Source of the DNA: Candidatus Mediterraneibacter gallistercoris
GTDB lineage: Bacteria; Bacillota_A; Clostridia; Lachnospirales; Lachnospiraceae
Reading direction: 5' to 3'
Length of the DNA: 12,845 bases
Assembly (NCBI GenBank): GCA_019119745.1
Contig: DWWI01000100.1
Span: 1 to 12,845 of the forward strand
Below, piece by piece: positions 7,716 through 12,845 of this stretch (position 1 is its first letter; each line of letters starts with the position of its first letter). Both the position numbers and the translations under genes were made by a program. The notes under the pieces are model-generated. The model did no database searches and was not told the DNA's origin. It was given only the letters and a program-made list of their open reading frames with translations.

Positions 7716-7744
7716 AGTATACCATATTTTGTGTTTTCTGTTAA
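7716..7744 (-). promoter_or_regulatory. Promoter of the alarmone synthetase gene
   Basis: Reading leftwards, -35 TTAACA (7744-7739), a 17-base spacer and -10 TATACT (7721-7716) form a near-consensus promoter about 30 bases before the start codon's binding site. It indicates transcription independent of the upstream PfoR-like gene. Confidence 0.7.
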
Positions 7745-7791
7745 CCGAGATCACTCTTTTTTAATTCATTTTTTAGATTGTCCAAAGTATT

Positions 7792-8844
7792 CTATTCCAG
7801 TTTCATATCACCGAAACGGATCCATTTTTTCTTTCTCATAAATTCAGATATAAGGAGTGTGAGAACCGCCGGAAGAACGAACTGGATCAGGATGATCTTT
7901 ACAAGTACTATCATCTCTGCTTCTGACTGCGTCATTACCTGCCATGTCATCAGCGGGCCTACAAGTCCTGCCGTTCCCATGCCTGATCCGGTAGCATTAT
8001 TCGTCATATGAAATACCATTGTCGATACCGGTCCCAGTATTGCACTGGAAAGGATCGGAGGAATCCATATCTGCGGATGCCTCACGATGTTGGGCACCTG
8101 AAGCATAGACGTACCGATTCCCTGCGAAAGCAGGCCGCTGAGTTTATTTTCCCGAAAGCTGGCCACCGCAAAACCGATCATATTGCAGCAGCACCCCACG
8201 GTCGCCGCGCCGGCTGCCAGTCCCGAAAGATTCAGGATCACCCCCAACGCCGCAGAACTGATCGGCAGGGTCAGAATCATTCCCATCAGTACTGATACCA
8301 CGATTCCCATGAGCAGAGGCTGCTGTTCCGTTCCCCAGTTGATCAGTGAACCGAGCCATGACATAAACCCGGAGATCGGAGGTCCTGCCAGCAGTCCTGC
8401 CGCAGCTCCAATGCCAATACAGACAAGAGGCGTAAGAATAATATCCAGTCTCGTCTTTCCGGAGATCAGTATACCGATCTCGATGGCGATATACGACGCC
8501 ACAAATGCGCCGAGCGGTTCCCCCGGTCCTGACAGTACAAGACCGCTTCCCGAAAGTATATCACCGGACATGACATCTCCTGCGAACGCTCCGATCATTC
8601 CCACTACCGCAGCTGATACAATGACCAGATGTCCCGCATCCAGTTTTCGCGCCACACCTGCACCGATACCTGCGCCTGTCAGTCCTGCTGCCACCTTTCC
8701 CAAGGTAAAGATCAGATTACCGATATTTCCCCCGCAGTACGTTCCAATCTGCTGGATGATTGTGCCGATAATCAGCGTGGCAAACAGCCCCTGGGCCATA
8801 CCGGTCAGTCCGTCAATAAATATTCTGTCCAGAAGTTTCTTCAT
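7792..8844 (-). CDS. PTS EIIC-like membrane protein of the PfoR family
   Basis: A 350-residue, very hydrophobic protein matching the PTS_EIIC_2 (PF13303) family, which includes Clostridium perfringens PfoR. About eight to ten membrane helices are rich in Gly/Ala. Notable stretches are GMAQGLFATLIIGTIIQQIG (15-34), GAGIGAGVARKLDAGHLV (57-74), SGPGEPLGA (105-113), three consecutive Cys (218-220) and HPQIWIPPILSSAILGP (256-272). No IIA or IIB domain is present or adjacent, so sugar transport through the PTS is unproven; PfoR was first described as a toxin regulator, but its mechanism is unclear (family knowledge). AAAGGGG precedes the ATG. A 13-base palindrome (8859-8871) sits just upstream of the binding site. 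The toxin-antitoxin genes end 45 bp upstream on the same strand, so read-through is possible. No convincing terminator follows it. Confidence 0.85.
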   Translation of the reverse strand: MKKLLDRIFIDGLTGMAQGLFATLIIGTIIQQIGTYCGGNIGNLIFTLGKVAAGLTGAGIGAGVARKLDAGHLVIVSAAVVGMIGAFAGDVMSGDILSGSGLVLSGPGEPLGAFVASYIAIEIGILISGKTRLDIILTPLVCIGIGAAAGLLAGPPISGFMSWLGSLINWGTEQQPLLMGIVVSVLMGMILTLPISSAALGVILNLSGLAAGAATVGCCCNMIGFAVASFRENKLSGLLSQGIGTSMLQVPNIVRHPQIWIPPILSSAILGPVSTMVFHMTNNATGSGMGTAGLVGPLMTWQVMTQSEAEMIVLVKIILIQFVLPAVLTLLISEFMRKKKWIRFGDMKLE

Positions 8845-8858
8845 ATGTATCCCCTTTC

Positions 8859-8871
8859 CGGCTGTCAGCCG
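8859..8871. repeat. Short palindrome before the PfoR-like gene
   Basis: CGGCTGTCAGCCG is a 13-base palindrome able to form a five-base-pair hairpin just upstream of the AAAGGGG binding site. It lacks a T-run, so it is not a clear terminator; it could influence translation or be chance. Confidence 0.35.
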
Positions 8872-8889
8872 TCTGTGTTCCTCTCTCCC

Positions 8890-9297
8890 TTAATTCGTTA
8901 TCAGAATTTTTCCGGCATGATTTCTAAACTCGTATAGCCGGTCAATATATTCGTGAATGATTTTCTGGCAGTATTCTTTCACAATAACTCCATCGTAATC
9001 ATGTGCAAGCTGATTTCGTATCTTTAGCATTTCCATCCAGATATCATCGGAAATCAGTTCCGTCTTGTATGCCATACGAAGCACTTCTCTAGGTGAACCG
9101 GAAACAAATGCCGTGATCGCATAATGCTGGATCAGTATATCTTTCATAACCTTCCATGCCAGATCAAATGTAATACTAAATTTAGCACTTGTTCCACTTA
9201 AAACAAACGAGTCCGACATATCTCTTTCACGCGCTTCAGCTAGTGAATCCAGTGAATTGTTGAATGATAACCATCTTTTTTCAAATTTTGTGTCCAT
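8890..9297 (-). CDS. HEPN toxin, HepT/HI0074-like (nucleotidyltransferase substrate-binding family)
   Basis: A 135-residue, all-helical HEPN protein of the HI0074 (PF08780) family. It carries R94-NQLA-H99-D-Y101, an exact Rx4HxY motif. In characterised HepT toxins Arg and His form the RNase site, and the Tyr is the residue modified by the cognate MNT antitoxin (family knowledge). The segment SGTSAKFSITFDLAWKVMKD (34-53) is typical of the HI0074 branch. The start lies about 11 bases after GGAGGA and overlaps the MNT gene by 17 bp, so the two are translationally linked. HI0074-type proteins were first described as substrate-binding partners of minimal nucleotidyltransferases; the intact motif favours an active toxin. 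Activity is inferred. Confidence 0.88.
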   Translation of the reverse strand: MDTKFEKRWLSFNNSLDSLAEARERDMSDSFVLSGTSAKFSITFDLAWKVMKDILIQHYAITAFVSGSPREVLRMAYKTELISDDIWMEMLKIRNQLAHDYDGVIVKEYCQKIIHEYIDRLYEFRNHAGKILITN

Positions 9298-9550
9298 ATT
9301 TTCTGATGTCCTCCAATATTAATTCATTCCTGCATGTATCCATATTTAAAAGGTCAACTGTATATAATGTCGGAATTTCTTCTATTTCTTCTTCAAGTGC
9401 GTCAAAATCATTCACACCTGATACAGCAATATCAATATCGCTTCTTTCCAGTGCTGTTCCTTTTGCCCTTGATCCGAACAAAATAATCTCTTCCGCCTGA
9501 TATTTCACACATAAATTCTTTACCTTCTCCAGAACCTTCGCTAATGTCAT
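9281..9550 (-). CDS. MNT minimal nucleotidyltransferase, antitoxin of the HEPN pair
   Basis: An 89-residue minimal nucleotidyltransferase of the HI0073/MntA type. It has the family's catalytic signature GSRAKG (26-31) followed by D38-I-D40, with a third carboxylate at Asp66 in YTVDLLNMD. All three metal ligands are present, so it should be active. In MntA-HepT systems this enzyme adds AMP units to the toxin's motif tyrosine and neutralises it (family knowledge). The ATG follows GGGAG at about 12 bases. It is the first gene of the pair, with its own promoter at 9588-9616, and overlaps the toxin gene by 17 bp. Confidence 0.88.
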   Translation of the reverse strand: MTLAKVLEKVKNLCVKYQAEEIILFGSRAKGTALERSDIDIAVSGVNDFDALEEEIEEIPTLYTVDLLNMDTCRNELILEDIRKYGHKI

Positions 9551-9587
9551 GCTTTTTCACGCTCCCTGTCATTTCCACTCTTTTATT

Positions 9588-9616
9588 AATATAACAAAAA
9601 CCTCAGGCTCACACAA
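9588..9616 (-). promoter_or_regulatory. Promoter of the MNT-HEPN operon
   Basis: Reading leftwards, -35 TTGTGT (9616-9611), a 17-base spacer and -10 TATATT (9593-9588). This gives a leader of about 30 bases before the MNT start. Confidence 0.55.
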
Positions 9617-9639
9617 CCTTGCACTTTTGGATTTTCCGA

Positions 9640-9668
9640 ATGACTTTTCGACTTCGCTGTGCTAGAAT
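9640..9668 (+). promoter_or_regulatory. Promoter of the 87-residue gene
   Basis: ATGACT (9640-9645), a 17-base spacer and TAGAAT (9663-9668) preceded by TG one base earlier (an extended -10, TGCTAGAAT). It is divergent from the toxin-antitoxin promoter and directs the small gene that starts 26 bases downstream. Confidence 0.55.
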
Positions 9669-9694
9669 AGCAGTTATGAAAGGAGCTGTGTATT

Positions 9695-9958
9695 ATGTTC
9701 CGTTTATGGGGAAAAGAATTTAAGGATAACAGAATGCTGAGGGATACTGTCATCTGTGATGAGACAGATGATACGCGCACCCACAAAATATTTAATGCTC
9801 TGGATGAGATCTGCTATCAGTTTGATCTGAGTAAACCGATCTGGCTGGACTCTACGATTGCTGAATTCAAAAGACACGCAAAAGCAAGATTCTATCAGGA
9901 TAACTTTGTTGATTCCATCGATTTTGACTATCTGGAGATACAGATAATCGAAGAATAA
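9695..9958 (+). CDS. Small conserved hypothetical protein (87 aa)
   Basis: An 87-residue soluble, acidic protein that I recognise only as a type of short hypothetical protein common in Clostridia. No signal peptide, membrane helix or metal-binding motif is visible. Features are the aromatic N-terminus MFRLWGK, a middle segment YQFDLSKPIWLDSTIAEFKRH (41-61), and the C-terminus DSIDFDYLEIQIIEE. It is very likely a real gene: AAAGGAG lies ten bases before the ATG, a promoter precedes it, and a strong terminator follows directly. It stands alone between the toxin-antitoxin pair and the phage-like region. No function can be proposed from sequence. Confidence 0.8.
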   Translation: MFRLWGKEFKDNRMLRDTVICDETDDTRTHKIFNALDEICYQFDLSKPIWLDSTIAEFKRHAKARFYQDNFVDSIDFDYLEIQIIEE

Positions 9959-9962
9959 TGCA

Positions 9963-9999
9963 AAAGCCGGAAACGCTGATTTTCAACGTTTCCGGCTTT
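9963..9999. terminator. Terminator after the 87-residue gene
   Basis: A perfect 13-bp inverted repeat (AAAGCCGGAAACG at 9963-9975; partner 9987-9999), an 11-base loop and a T-rich exit on the plus strand. The minus strand exit (TTTTGCATT) could also stop leftward transcripts from the 10,090-10,115 promoter. Confidence 0.85.
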
Positions 10000-10086
10000 C
10001 TTTAAGCAGATGACGGGAGTCGGTACGCCTGTTTTCACCTATTATATATCCCGTTTTCCGTTGTTTCTACGCTTGCAATTTTGCAT

Positions 10087-10115
10087 AGTGTATCATATTT
10101 TTGCACTCTGTGCAA
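10087..10115 (-). promoter_or_regulatory. Leftward promoter-like sequence overlapping a dyad
   Basis: Reading leftwards, -35 TTGCAC (10115-10110), a 17-base spacer and -10 TACACT (10092-10087), with a TG one base before the -10. No gene lies downstream on this strand; a transcript would reach the terminator at 9963-9999 after about 120 bases. Confidence 0.45.
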
Positions 10116-10116
10116 A
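10100..10116. promoter_or_regulatory. 17-bp dyad TTTGCACTCTGTGCAAA, candidate operator
   Basis: Seven-base arms are perfect complements around TCT. Each arm contains TTGCAC, which serves as the -35 box of a promoter on each strand. This arrangement suits a dimeric repressor, such as a phage immunity repressor. Confidence 0.5.
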
Positions 10117-10129
10117 TTTTTAGTATCAT
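10101..10129 (+). promoter_or_regulatory. Rightward promoter-like sequence sharing the dyad
   Basis: TTGCAC (10101-10106), a 17-base spacer and TATCAT (10124-10129). A transcript would run antisense to the small ORF and the sigma factor gene. The symmetry with the leftward promoter makes chance less likely, but neither has an obvious gene product. Confidence 0.35.
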
Positions 10130-10275
10130 TTCAGTATCACGGAAAAGCCCGGGACACTTCCGATCTGGTACGTGAGCGGGGCGGATTTCCCTGTCCTGTT
10201 CCGTCTCCTGCTCCGATGCGCCCGCCGGTCCGCCTTTCCTATCGTTGGGTCGCTATATGCTTCTTTATTTTTCAT
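10126..10275 (-). CDS. Small basic ORF (49 aa) after the sigma factor gene
   Basis: A 49-codon ORF starting with ATG at 10275, preceded by the strong binding site GAGGTGAGG with an eight-base spacer, and 26 bp after the sigma factor stop. The protein begins MKNKEAYSDPTIGKADRR, has an Arg-rich middle (17-27) and ends GFSVILK. Its stop lies inside one of the GTATCA repeats. The N-terminus, with a YSDPT-like stretch, reminds me of short proteins beside phage sigma-like factors, but I cannot name a family. The second half may be a new reading frame joined by a deletion at the element's end, making this a truncated gene. The binding site and operon position are the main support. Confidence 0.5.
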   Translation of the reverse strand: MKNKEAYSDPTIGKADRRAHRSRRRNRTGKSAPLTYQIGSVPGFSVILK

Positions 10276-10301
10276 CAATTGTACCTCACCTCTTTCTCTG
10301 C

Positions 10302-11162
10302 CTATCTAAGCGCCTCCCGCTCGACCTCACTCTCCCATGTTGTTAGGAACGTTTTTAGACTTCTGTGATGAATCGGAGCCGCTGCCAAATATCCTTCATA
10401 ATACGCCCGCAGCCCTCCGCTCCTATTGCGCTGTCTTAGTGTCCGCATCGCCTTGCGCTCTATTTCTCCAATTTCGCGGGCGCTACGCCCAAGCATTTCC
10501 CCAACGCTAAGCCTTGTCATGCATTCTCTATAAATCTTCCGGAGTACATAAGACTGCTTTTCCGGAAGTTTATTGATAGCCGTCTGCAATTCCTGTTTCA
10601 TCTGCTCTCTATCAATCTTTCGGATAGTACTTTCCTCCATGTCCCCGCCTGCTGCCACTGTATCACCCATGGTAATATCGCCGTCTAATCCCGGTGCAGG
10701 TTCTTCTAGGCTTCGTATATTGCCTATCTGAGCCGCTCTCCTGATTCGGTCAAGTTTTACCTTACTGGCACGCAGAAAGCCGCACATCTCCCAGTCTGAT
10801 GGAGTACTGCCGTACACCTGTTGGTATTTCCTCATGATCTTCTGGTACTTCCGGACTTCGTCCCCTGCGTTGGATGGCAGGCGCACCGTCTGGTTATTGT
10901 CCGCGCATATTTGCATCCTGTGCTTGATCCAGAAAGCCGCATAGCTGATGAAGGACATTCCACGATCCAAATCATAATGCTGAACCGCTTCGCATAGAGC
11001 AATATATCCTTCCTGCTCCAGATCCTCCATCTCTGCTCTTGCAGAATACCGGCGGGCCATCATTGCGATAAAGCCTTTATTCTGTTGCCATAGCTGAAGC
11101 ATATTCTCTGCTTCATTTTCTCCAGATCTGATCAGCACAACAAGATGCTCATTCTCCATCAT
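10302..11162 (-). CDS. Phage-associated sigma-70-family factor
   Basis: A 286-residue sigma-70-family protein. Region 2 (about 22-98) is clear: EDLEQEGYIALCEAVQHYD (46-64) and GMSFISYAAFWIKHRMQ (68-84), the core-binding and -10-recognition helices. A region-3-like segment follows (120-145). Region 4, with a helix-turn-helix, lies at about 198-243 (LPEKQSYVLRKIY...SAREIGEIERKAMRTLRQ). The tail (LRAYYEGYL...TFLTTWESEVEREAL) resembles that of sigma-like late regulators in Clostridia prophages rather than housekeeping or sporulation factors. AGAGGG lies four bases before the ATG at 11162. It is downstream of the capsid gene and separated from it by a hairpin. A likely role is to direct RNA polymerase to phage or element promoters; this is inferred from family and context. 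Confidence 0.85.
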   Translation of the reverse strand: MMENEHLVVLIRSGENEAENMLQLWQQNKGFIAMMARRYSARAEMEDLEQEGYIALCEAVQHYDLDRGMSFISYAAFWIKHRMQICADNNQTVRLPSNAGDEVRKYQKIMRKYQQVYGSTPSDWEMCGFLRASKVKLDRIRRAAQIGNIRSLEEPAPGLDGDITMGDTVAAGGDMEESTIRKIDREQMKQELQTAINKLPEKQSYVLRKIYRECMTRLSVGEMLGRSAREIGEIERKAMRTLRQRNRSGGLRAYYEGYLAAAPIHHRSLKTFLTTWESEVEREALR

Positions 11163-11175
11163 TCATCCCTCTTTT

Positions 11176-11215
11176 CAAAACCCCGGGTATCAATTTATCT
11201 TTACCCGAGGTTTTG
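11176..11215. terminator. Hairpin between the capsid and sigma genes
   Basis: A 14-bp inverted repeat with one mismatch (CAAAACCCCGGGTA at 11176-11189; partner 11202-11215) with a 12-base loop. On the minus strand its 3' arm ends TTTTG only about five bases before the sigma factor's ribosome binding site, so it could be a terminator for the capsid transcript, an attenuator, or a control of sigma translation. Confidence 0.6.
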
Positions 11216-11309
11216 TATAATTTTACCGTGTGTTTTTTTTCGCAGTGACGGCCTGAACTACATTCGCACGTGTGGGGCGGGTGGTATGCCCCTCTCAGGT
11301 CTTCGCCGA
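11216..11309. other. Gap after the capsid gene without a recognisable gene
   Basis: This stretch continues in the capsid frame after two stops (TAA at 11312, then a TGA 15 bases on) and stays open for about 22 codons (TTRPTRANVVQAVTAKKNTR) before TAA, but has no start codon. It also holds a GGGGC/GCCCC hairpin. It may be a relic of the next phage gene. Confidence 0.3.
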
Positions 11310-12161
11310 TTATGTGCCCTGTCCGGTCGGATAGTAATAGATTCCCATCTTCTTATTATCCATCACGAAACAATCATAACAGATACGACCAGTAACAATC
11401 GTTCCGCTTGATAACGGGGTGTCGTTATGCGTTCCGTAATCCTCCAGCTTTACTGGCGCAACAGTCGCGCTTGGGTGTGCGATCATAAACCCGAAATGCT
11501 CAGGCAGTCTGTTCGCCGGAACCTTTACAACCTGACAACCGTCAATTGTTCCGACTACGCCAAGGCGCCGCATCTCTGCCGCCACTTCTGTATTATCGAA
11601 CACGTCCGCCTGCTTCAGCAGCTTATAAACGTCCGGGGGTACTACAATCACTCTGTCAGTATCCGGCACCTCTGCGTTGTCCATCACTTCACTACCTGTA
11701 AGGATAGCGTCATAAATATTGGCTTTCGTCAACGCCGCTGCTTCTGCCGTTGTTCCTGCGCCTGCTGTCATCTTTGTATATACGTAAGTATCCACTTCAG
11801 GGATTACGACCTCACGAAGCTCCCTAGAAAGTGCGGAAGCTGCTGCCACCTGTCCGGCAGTCTCATCCTCGTCCAGCTTATCCACATTAAAGATAAAGCT
11901 CCGGTCTTTTGATAAAATCATCTCTTCAGTCTGTGCGTTTAAATCCTTCAAAACGCCATATCTGGAAAGACTTGCATCTTCTTCTATCCCGGTTCTGTTT
12001 CTCGCGTAATCGCTTAGCGCTACTGTGCTAATCTTCCAGATAGCCACCGTGTGCGCTCCTGTCCAATCAAAATCCTGATTAGTCAGCAGGGAGATTTTAC
12101 TTTCTTCCTTGAACGCTTCATCCGTGTAAGGTGCAAACTTTTTAGTTAATTCTATAGACAA
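11310..12161 (-). CDS. Phage major capsid protein
   Basis: A 283-residue protein matching the major capsid protein type of Clostridia and other Firmicutes siphophages. Typical stretches are the N-terminal LTKKFAPYTDEAFKEESK (5-22), TNQDFDWTGAHTVAIWKIS (27-45), LNAQTEEMILSKDRSFIFNVD (starting near 74), REVVIPEVDTYVYTKM (115-130) and the C-terminal FVMDNKKMGIYYY. The length is normal and no frame break is seen, so the gene is intact. The start is an unusual TTG at 12161, decided by AGGAGGA seven bases upstream that overlaps the scaffold stop; no ATG or GTG alternative fits. It assembles the phage head, probably with an HK97-type fold (family knowledge), together with the scaffold just upstream. 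An encapsulin is less likely because of the scaffold. Confidence 0.88.
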   Translation of the reverse strand: MSIELTKKFAPYTDEAFKEESKISLLTNQDFDWTGAHTVAIWKISTVALSDYARNRTGIEEDASLSRYGVLKDLNAQTEEMILSKDRSFIFNVDKLDEDETAGQVAAASALSRELREVVIPEVDTYVYTKMTAGAGTTAEAAALTKANIYDAILTGSEVMDNAEVPDTDRVIVVPPDVYKLLKQADVFDNTEVAAEMRRLGVVGTIDGCQVVKVPANRLPEHFGFMIAHPSATVAPVKLEDYGTHNDTPLSSGTIVTGRICYDCFVMDNKKMGIYYYPTGQGT

Positions 12162-12173
12162 TTTGATTTCCTC

Positions 12174-12647
12174 CTAATCTTCACCTTGATATCCAAACGG
12201 TTTAGGTCTGTGCGCTGGATTCTGAAACGCTGACGCAATAGCATCGTTATGCATGTGCGGCTCAGTGCTCGCCAATGGAGCAACTTGTCGACGCGTTCCG
12301 AATATCTTCATGACCTTCTCCGTCTTTTCTTTAAATGATTCGCTGTCGCTTGTATCAATCACATCAAGCAGAGCAGTTGGCAGTTCATTCTCTATCAGAT
12401 ATTCCTTGCAGTTCAACCTTGCTTCCCGCTGTTTTATTTCTGTTTCCTTTCCTGCAAGTTCCTGCTCTTTCGCTTTGTTCGCCTCACTAACTTCTTCTGC
12501 ATGGCTGTTTTTCTGTCTGCTCAACCGTTCTTTTATGATCCGGTCAACGTCCGTCTGTGTAAACTTCTTTTCCTGACCTTCCTTTTGGATGTTTTCATTC
12601 TCCATCTGCTCGGTCTGTTCTTCTGTTGTGATCCGTCTTTCTTCCAT
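12174..12647 (-). CDS. Phage capsid scaffold protein (DUF4355-type)
   Basis: A 157-residue, highly charged protein of the DUF4355 (phage scaffold/minor structural, PF14265) type. A Glu/Gln-rich N-terminus leads to FTQTDVDRIIKERLSRQKN (29-47), the hallmark of the family, then a Lys/Glu-rich coiled coil (about 47-85), a small helical module NELPTALLDVIDTSDSESF (87-105) and a C-terminal basic tail (RPKPFGYQGED). Such proteins guide capsid assembly and are usually removed from the mature head. TGGAGGT lies nine bases before the ATG. It ends 12 bp before the capsid start, and its stop overlaps the capsid's ribosome binding site, so both are made from one message. A promoter and a terminator-like hairpin lie upstream. 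Confidence 0.85.
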   Translation of the reverse strand: MEERRITTEEQTEQMENENIQKEGQEKKFTQTDVDRIIKERLSRQKNSHAEEVSEANKAKEQELAGKETEIKQREARLNCKEYLIENELPTALLDVIDTSDSESFKEKTEKVMKIFGTRRQVAPLASTEPHMHNDAIASAFQNPAHRPKPFGYQGED

Positions 12648-12691
12648 ACTCTTTTACCTCCATTTTCCGTTTGAGTTACGTTCTACCAATA

Positions 12692-12806
12692 CAAAAAGGA
12701 CGCGTGAACGACTGCAGCTATTATTTACTGCGATCATTCCCACGCCCTTAGGCTTACACTGTCAATTATAGGAGTAATCTCCGGCAGTGCGGTACTTTGT
12801 ATTGTT
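12692..12806 (-). ncRNA. Candidate small RNA or attenuator leader before the scaffold gene
   Basis: From the predicted start near 12806 to the T-run at 12697-12693 lies a compact transcript of about 115 bases with no ORF. It can fold into a stem with an internal loop (CACTG/CAGTG at 12785-12789 and 12757-12761, with GGAG/CTCC inside), a short GCC-TAAG-GGC hairpin, and a long 3' hairpin followed by five Ts. The short hairpin uses bases of the long one's 5' arm, so the two compete, as in attenuators. No Rfam family is recognised by eye. Confidence 0.45.
12693..12747 (-). terminator. Long hairpin with T-run upstream of the scaffold gene
   Basis: Two 21-base arms (12727-12747 and 12698-12718) pair almost fully, with several G-U pairs and two mismatches, around an eight-base loop. 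On the minus strand a TTTTT run follows. It lies between the promoter at 12813-12841 and the scaffold gene, 46 bases before the scaffold ATG. Confidence 0.65.
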
Positions 12807-12812
12807 AGATCT

Positions 12813-12841
12813 ATTATACCTTGATTATTTTTTATATGCAA
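12813..12841 (-). promoter_or_regulatory. Strong promoter upstream of the structured leader
   Basis: Reading leftwards, -35 TTGCAT (12841-12836), a 17-base spacer and a consensus -10 TATAAT (12818-12813). It drives the candidate small RNA and, by read-through, the scaffold and capsid genes. Confidence 0.7.
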
Positions 12842-12845
12842 TATA

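Larger units (their letters stand above)
10090..10139 (+). repeat. Three direct GTATCA repeats
   Basis: GTATCA occurs in the same orientation at 10090-10095, 10123-10128 and 10134-10139; the last two are 11 bp apart, one helical turn. They flank the dyad and could be arm-type recombinase or regulator sites at a phage end. Six-base repeats are short, so chance remains possible. Confidence 0.35.

Noticed and set aside
8183..8893. Long plus-strand ORF (236 codons) opposite the PfoR-like gene
   Set aside because: It is a Pro/Ser/Ile-rich mirror of a membrane protein gene with no binding site; the minus-strand product is a clear family member.
10005..10030. tRNA-like T-arm (GACTCCCGTCA on the minus strand) as a phage att site in a tRNA gene
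   Set aside because: No acceptor stem, anticodon arm or TTCGA loop is present nearby; the resemblance is limited to about 11 bases.
10087..10139. Start of a CRISPR array from repeated GTATCA/TTGCA words
   Set aside because: The repeats are only five or six bases, irregularly spaced and without spacer-length units or cas genes.
11427..11912. Plus-strand ORF (161 codons) opposite the capsid gene
   Set aside because: It is Cys/His/Arg-rich with no domain pattern or binding site, typical of an antisense shadow.
11310..12161. Encapsulin nanocompartment instead of phage capsid
   Set aside because: A DUF4355-type scaffold lies immediately upstream and the sequence matches phage capsid patterns; no cargo enzyme such as a peroxidase or ferritin-like protein is present.

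Overview
The window looks like chromosomal DNA of a Gram-positive anaerobe in Bacillota, class Clostridia, most likely the family Lachnospiraceae. This rests on moderate GC content, strong AGGAGG-type ribosome binding sites, TTGNNN-N17-TANNNT promoters, a YtqB/MnmM-type methyltransferase next to hflX, a PfoR-type membrane protein, and a DUF4355-type scaffold with a Firmicutes-phage capsid. No marker allows a species call.

Positions 1-4057 (all minus strand) hold ordinary chromosomal genes. A CadA/ZntA-type heavy-metal P-type ATPase leads a two-gene unit with a tetratricopeptide lipoprotein. A strong inverted-repeat terminator follows, then an mnmM (ytqB)-like methyltransferase and hflX, which runs off the left edge. 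Positions 4058-4284 are a divergent control region. The ATPase promoter there carries a perfect 7-5-7 dyad, a likely metal-repressor operator.

Positions 4285-6845 (plus strand) form a likely membrane-stress operon: a zinc-ribbon, single-pass membrane protein with a duplicated extracytoplasmic domain, then NfeD, then an SPFH/band-7 protein that overlaps nfeD by ATGA. A bidirectional terminator separates it from the convergent gene for a small alarmone (ppGpp) synthetase with its own promoter (6933-7679, minus). Upstream of that, also on the minus strand, lie a PfoR/PTS-EIIC-like membrane protein and a HEPN-MNT toxin-antitoxin pair. A small plus-strand gene of unknown function (9695-9958) ends at a terminator.

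From about 10,080 to the right edge the character changes to phage-like DNA. There is a dyad with two back-to-back promoter-like sequences, a 49-residue ORF, a sigma-70-family factor, a major capsid protein, a scaffold protein and, at the right edge, a strong promoter followed by a structured leader and terminator that could make a small RNA of about 115 nt. The order scaffold, capsid, sigma factor, with no portal, connector or tail genes after the capsid, suggests a degraded or rearranged prophage or a phage-derived satellite whose left end lies near 10,000-10,140. No integrase is visible and the right end lies outside the window. I found no rRNA, tRNA, CRISPR array or insertion sequence.
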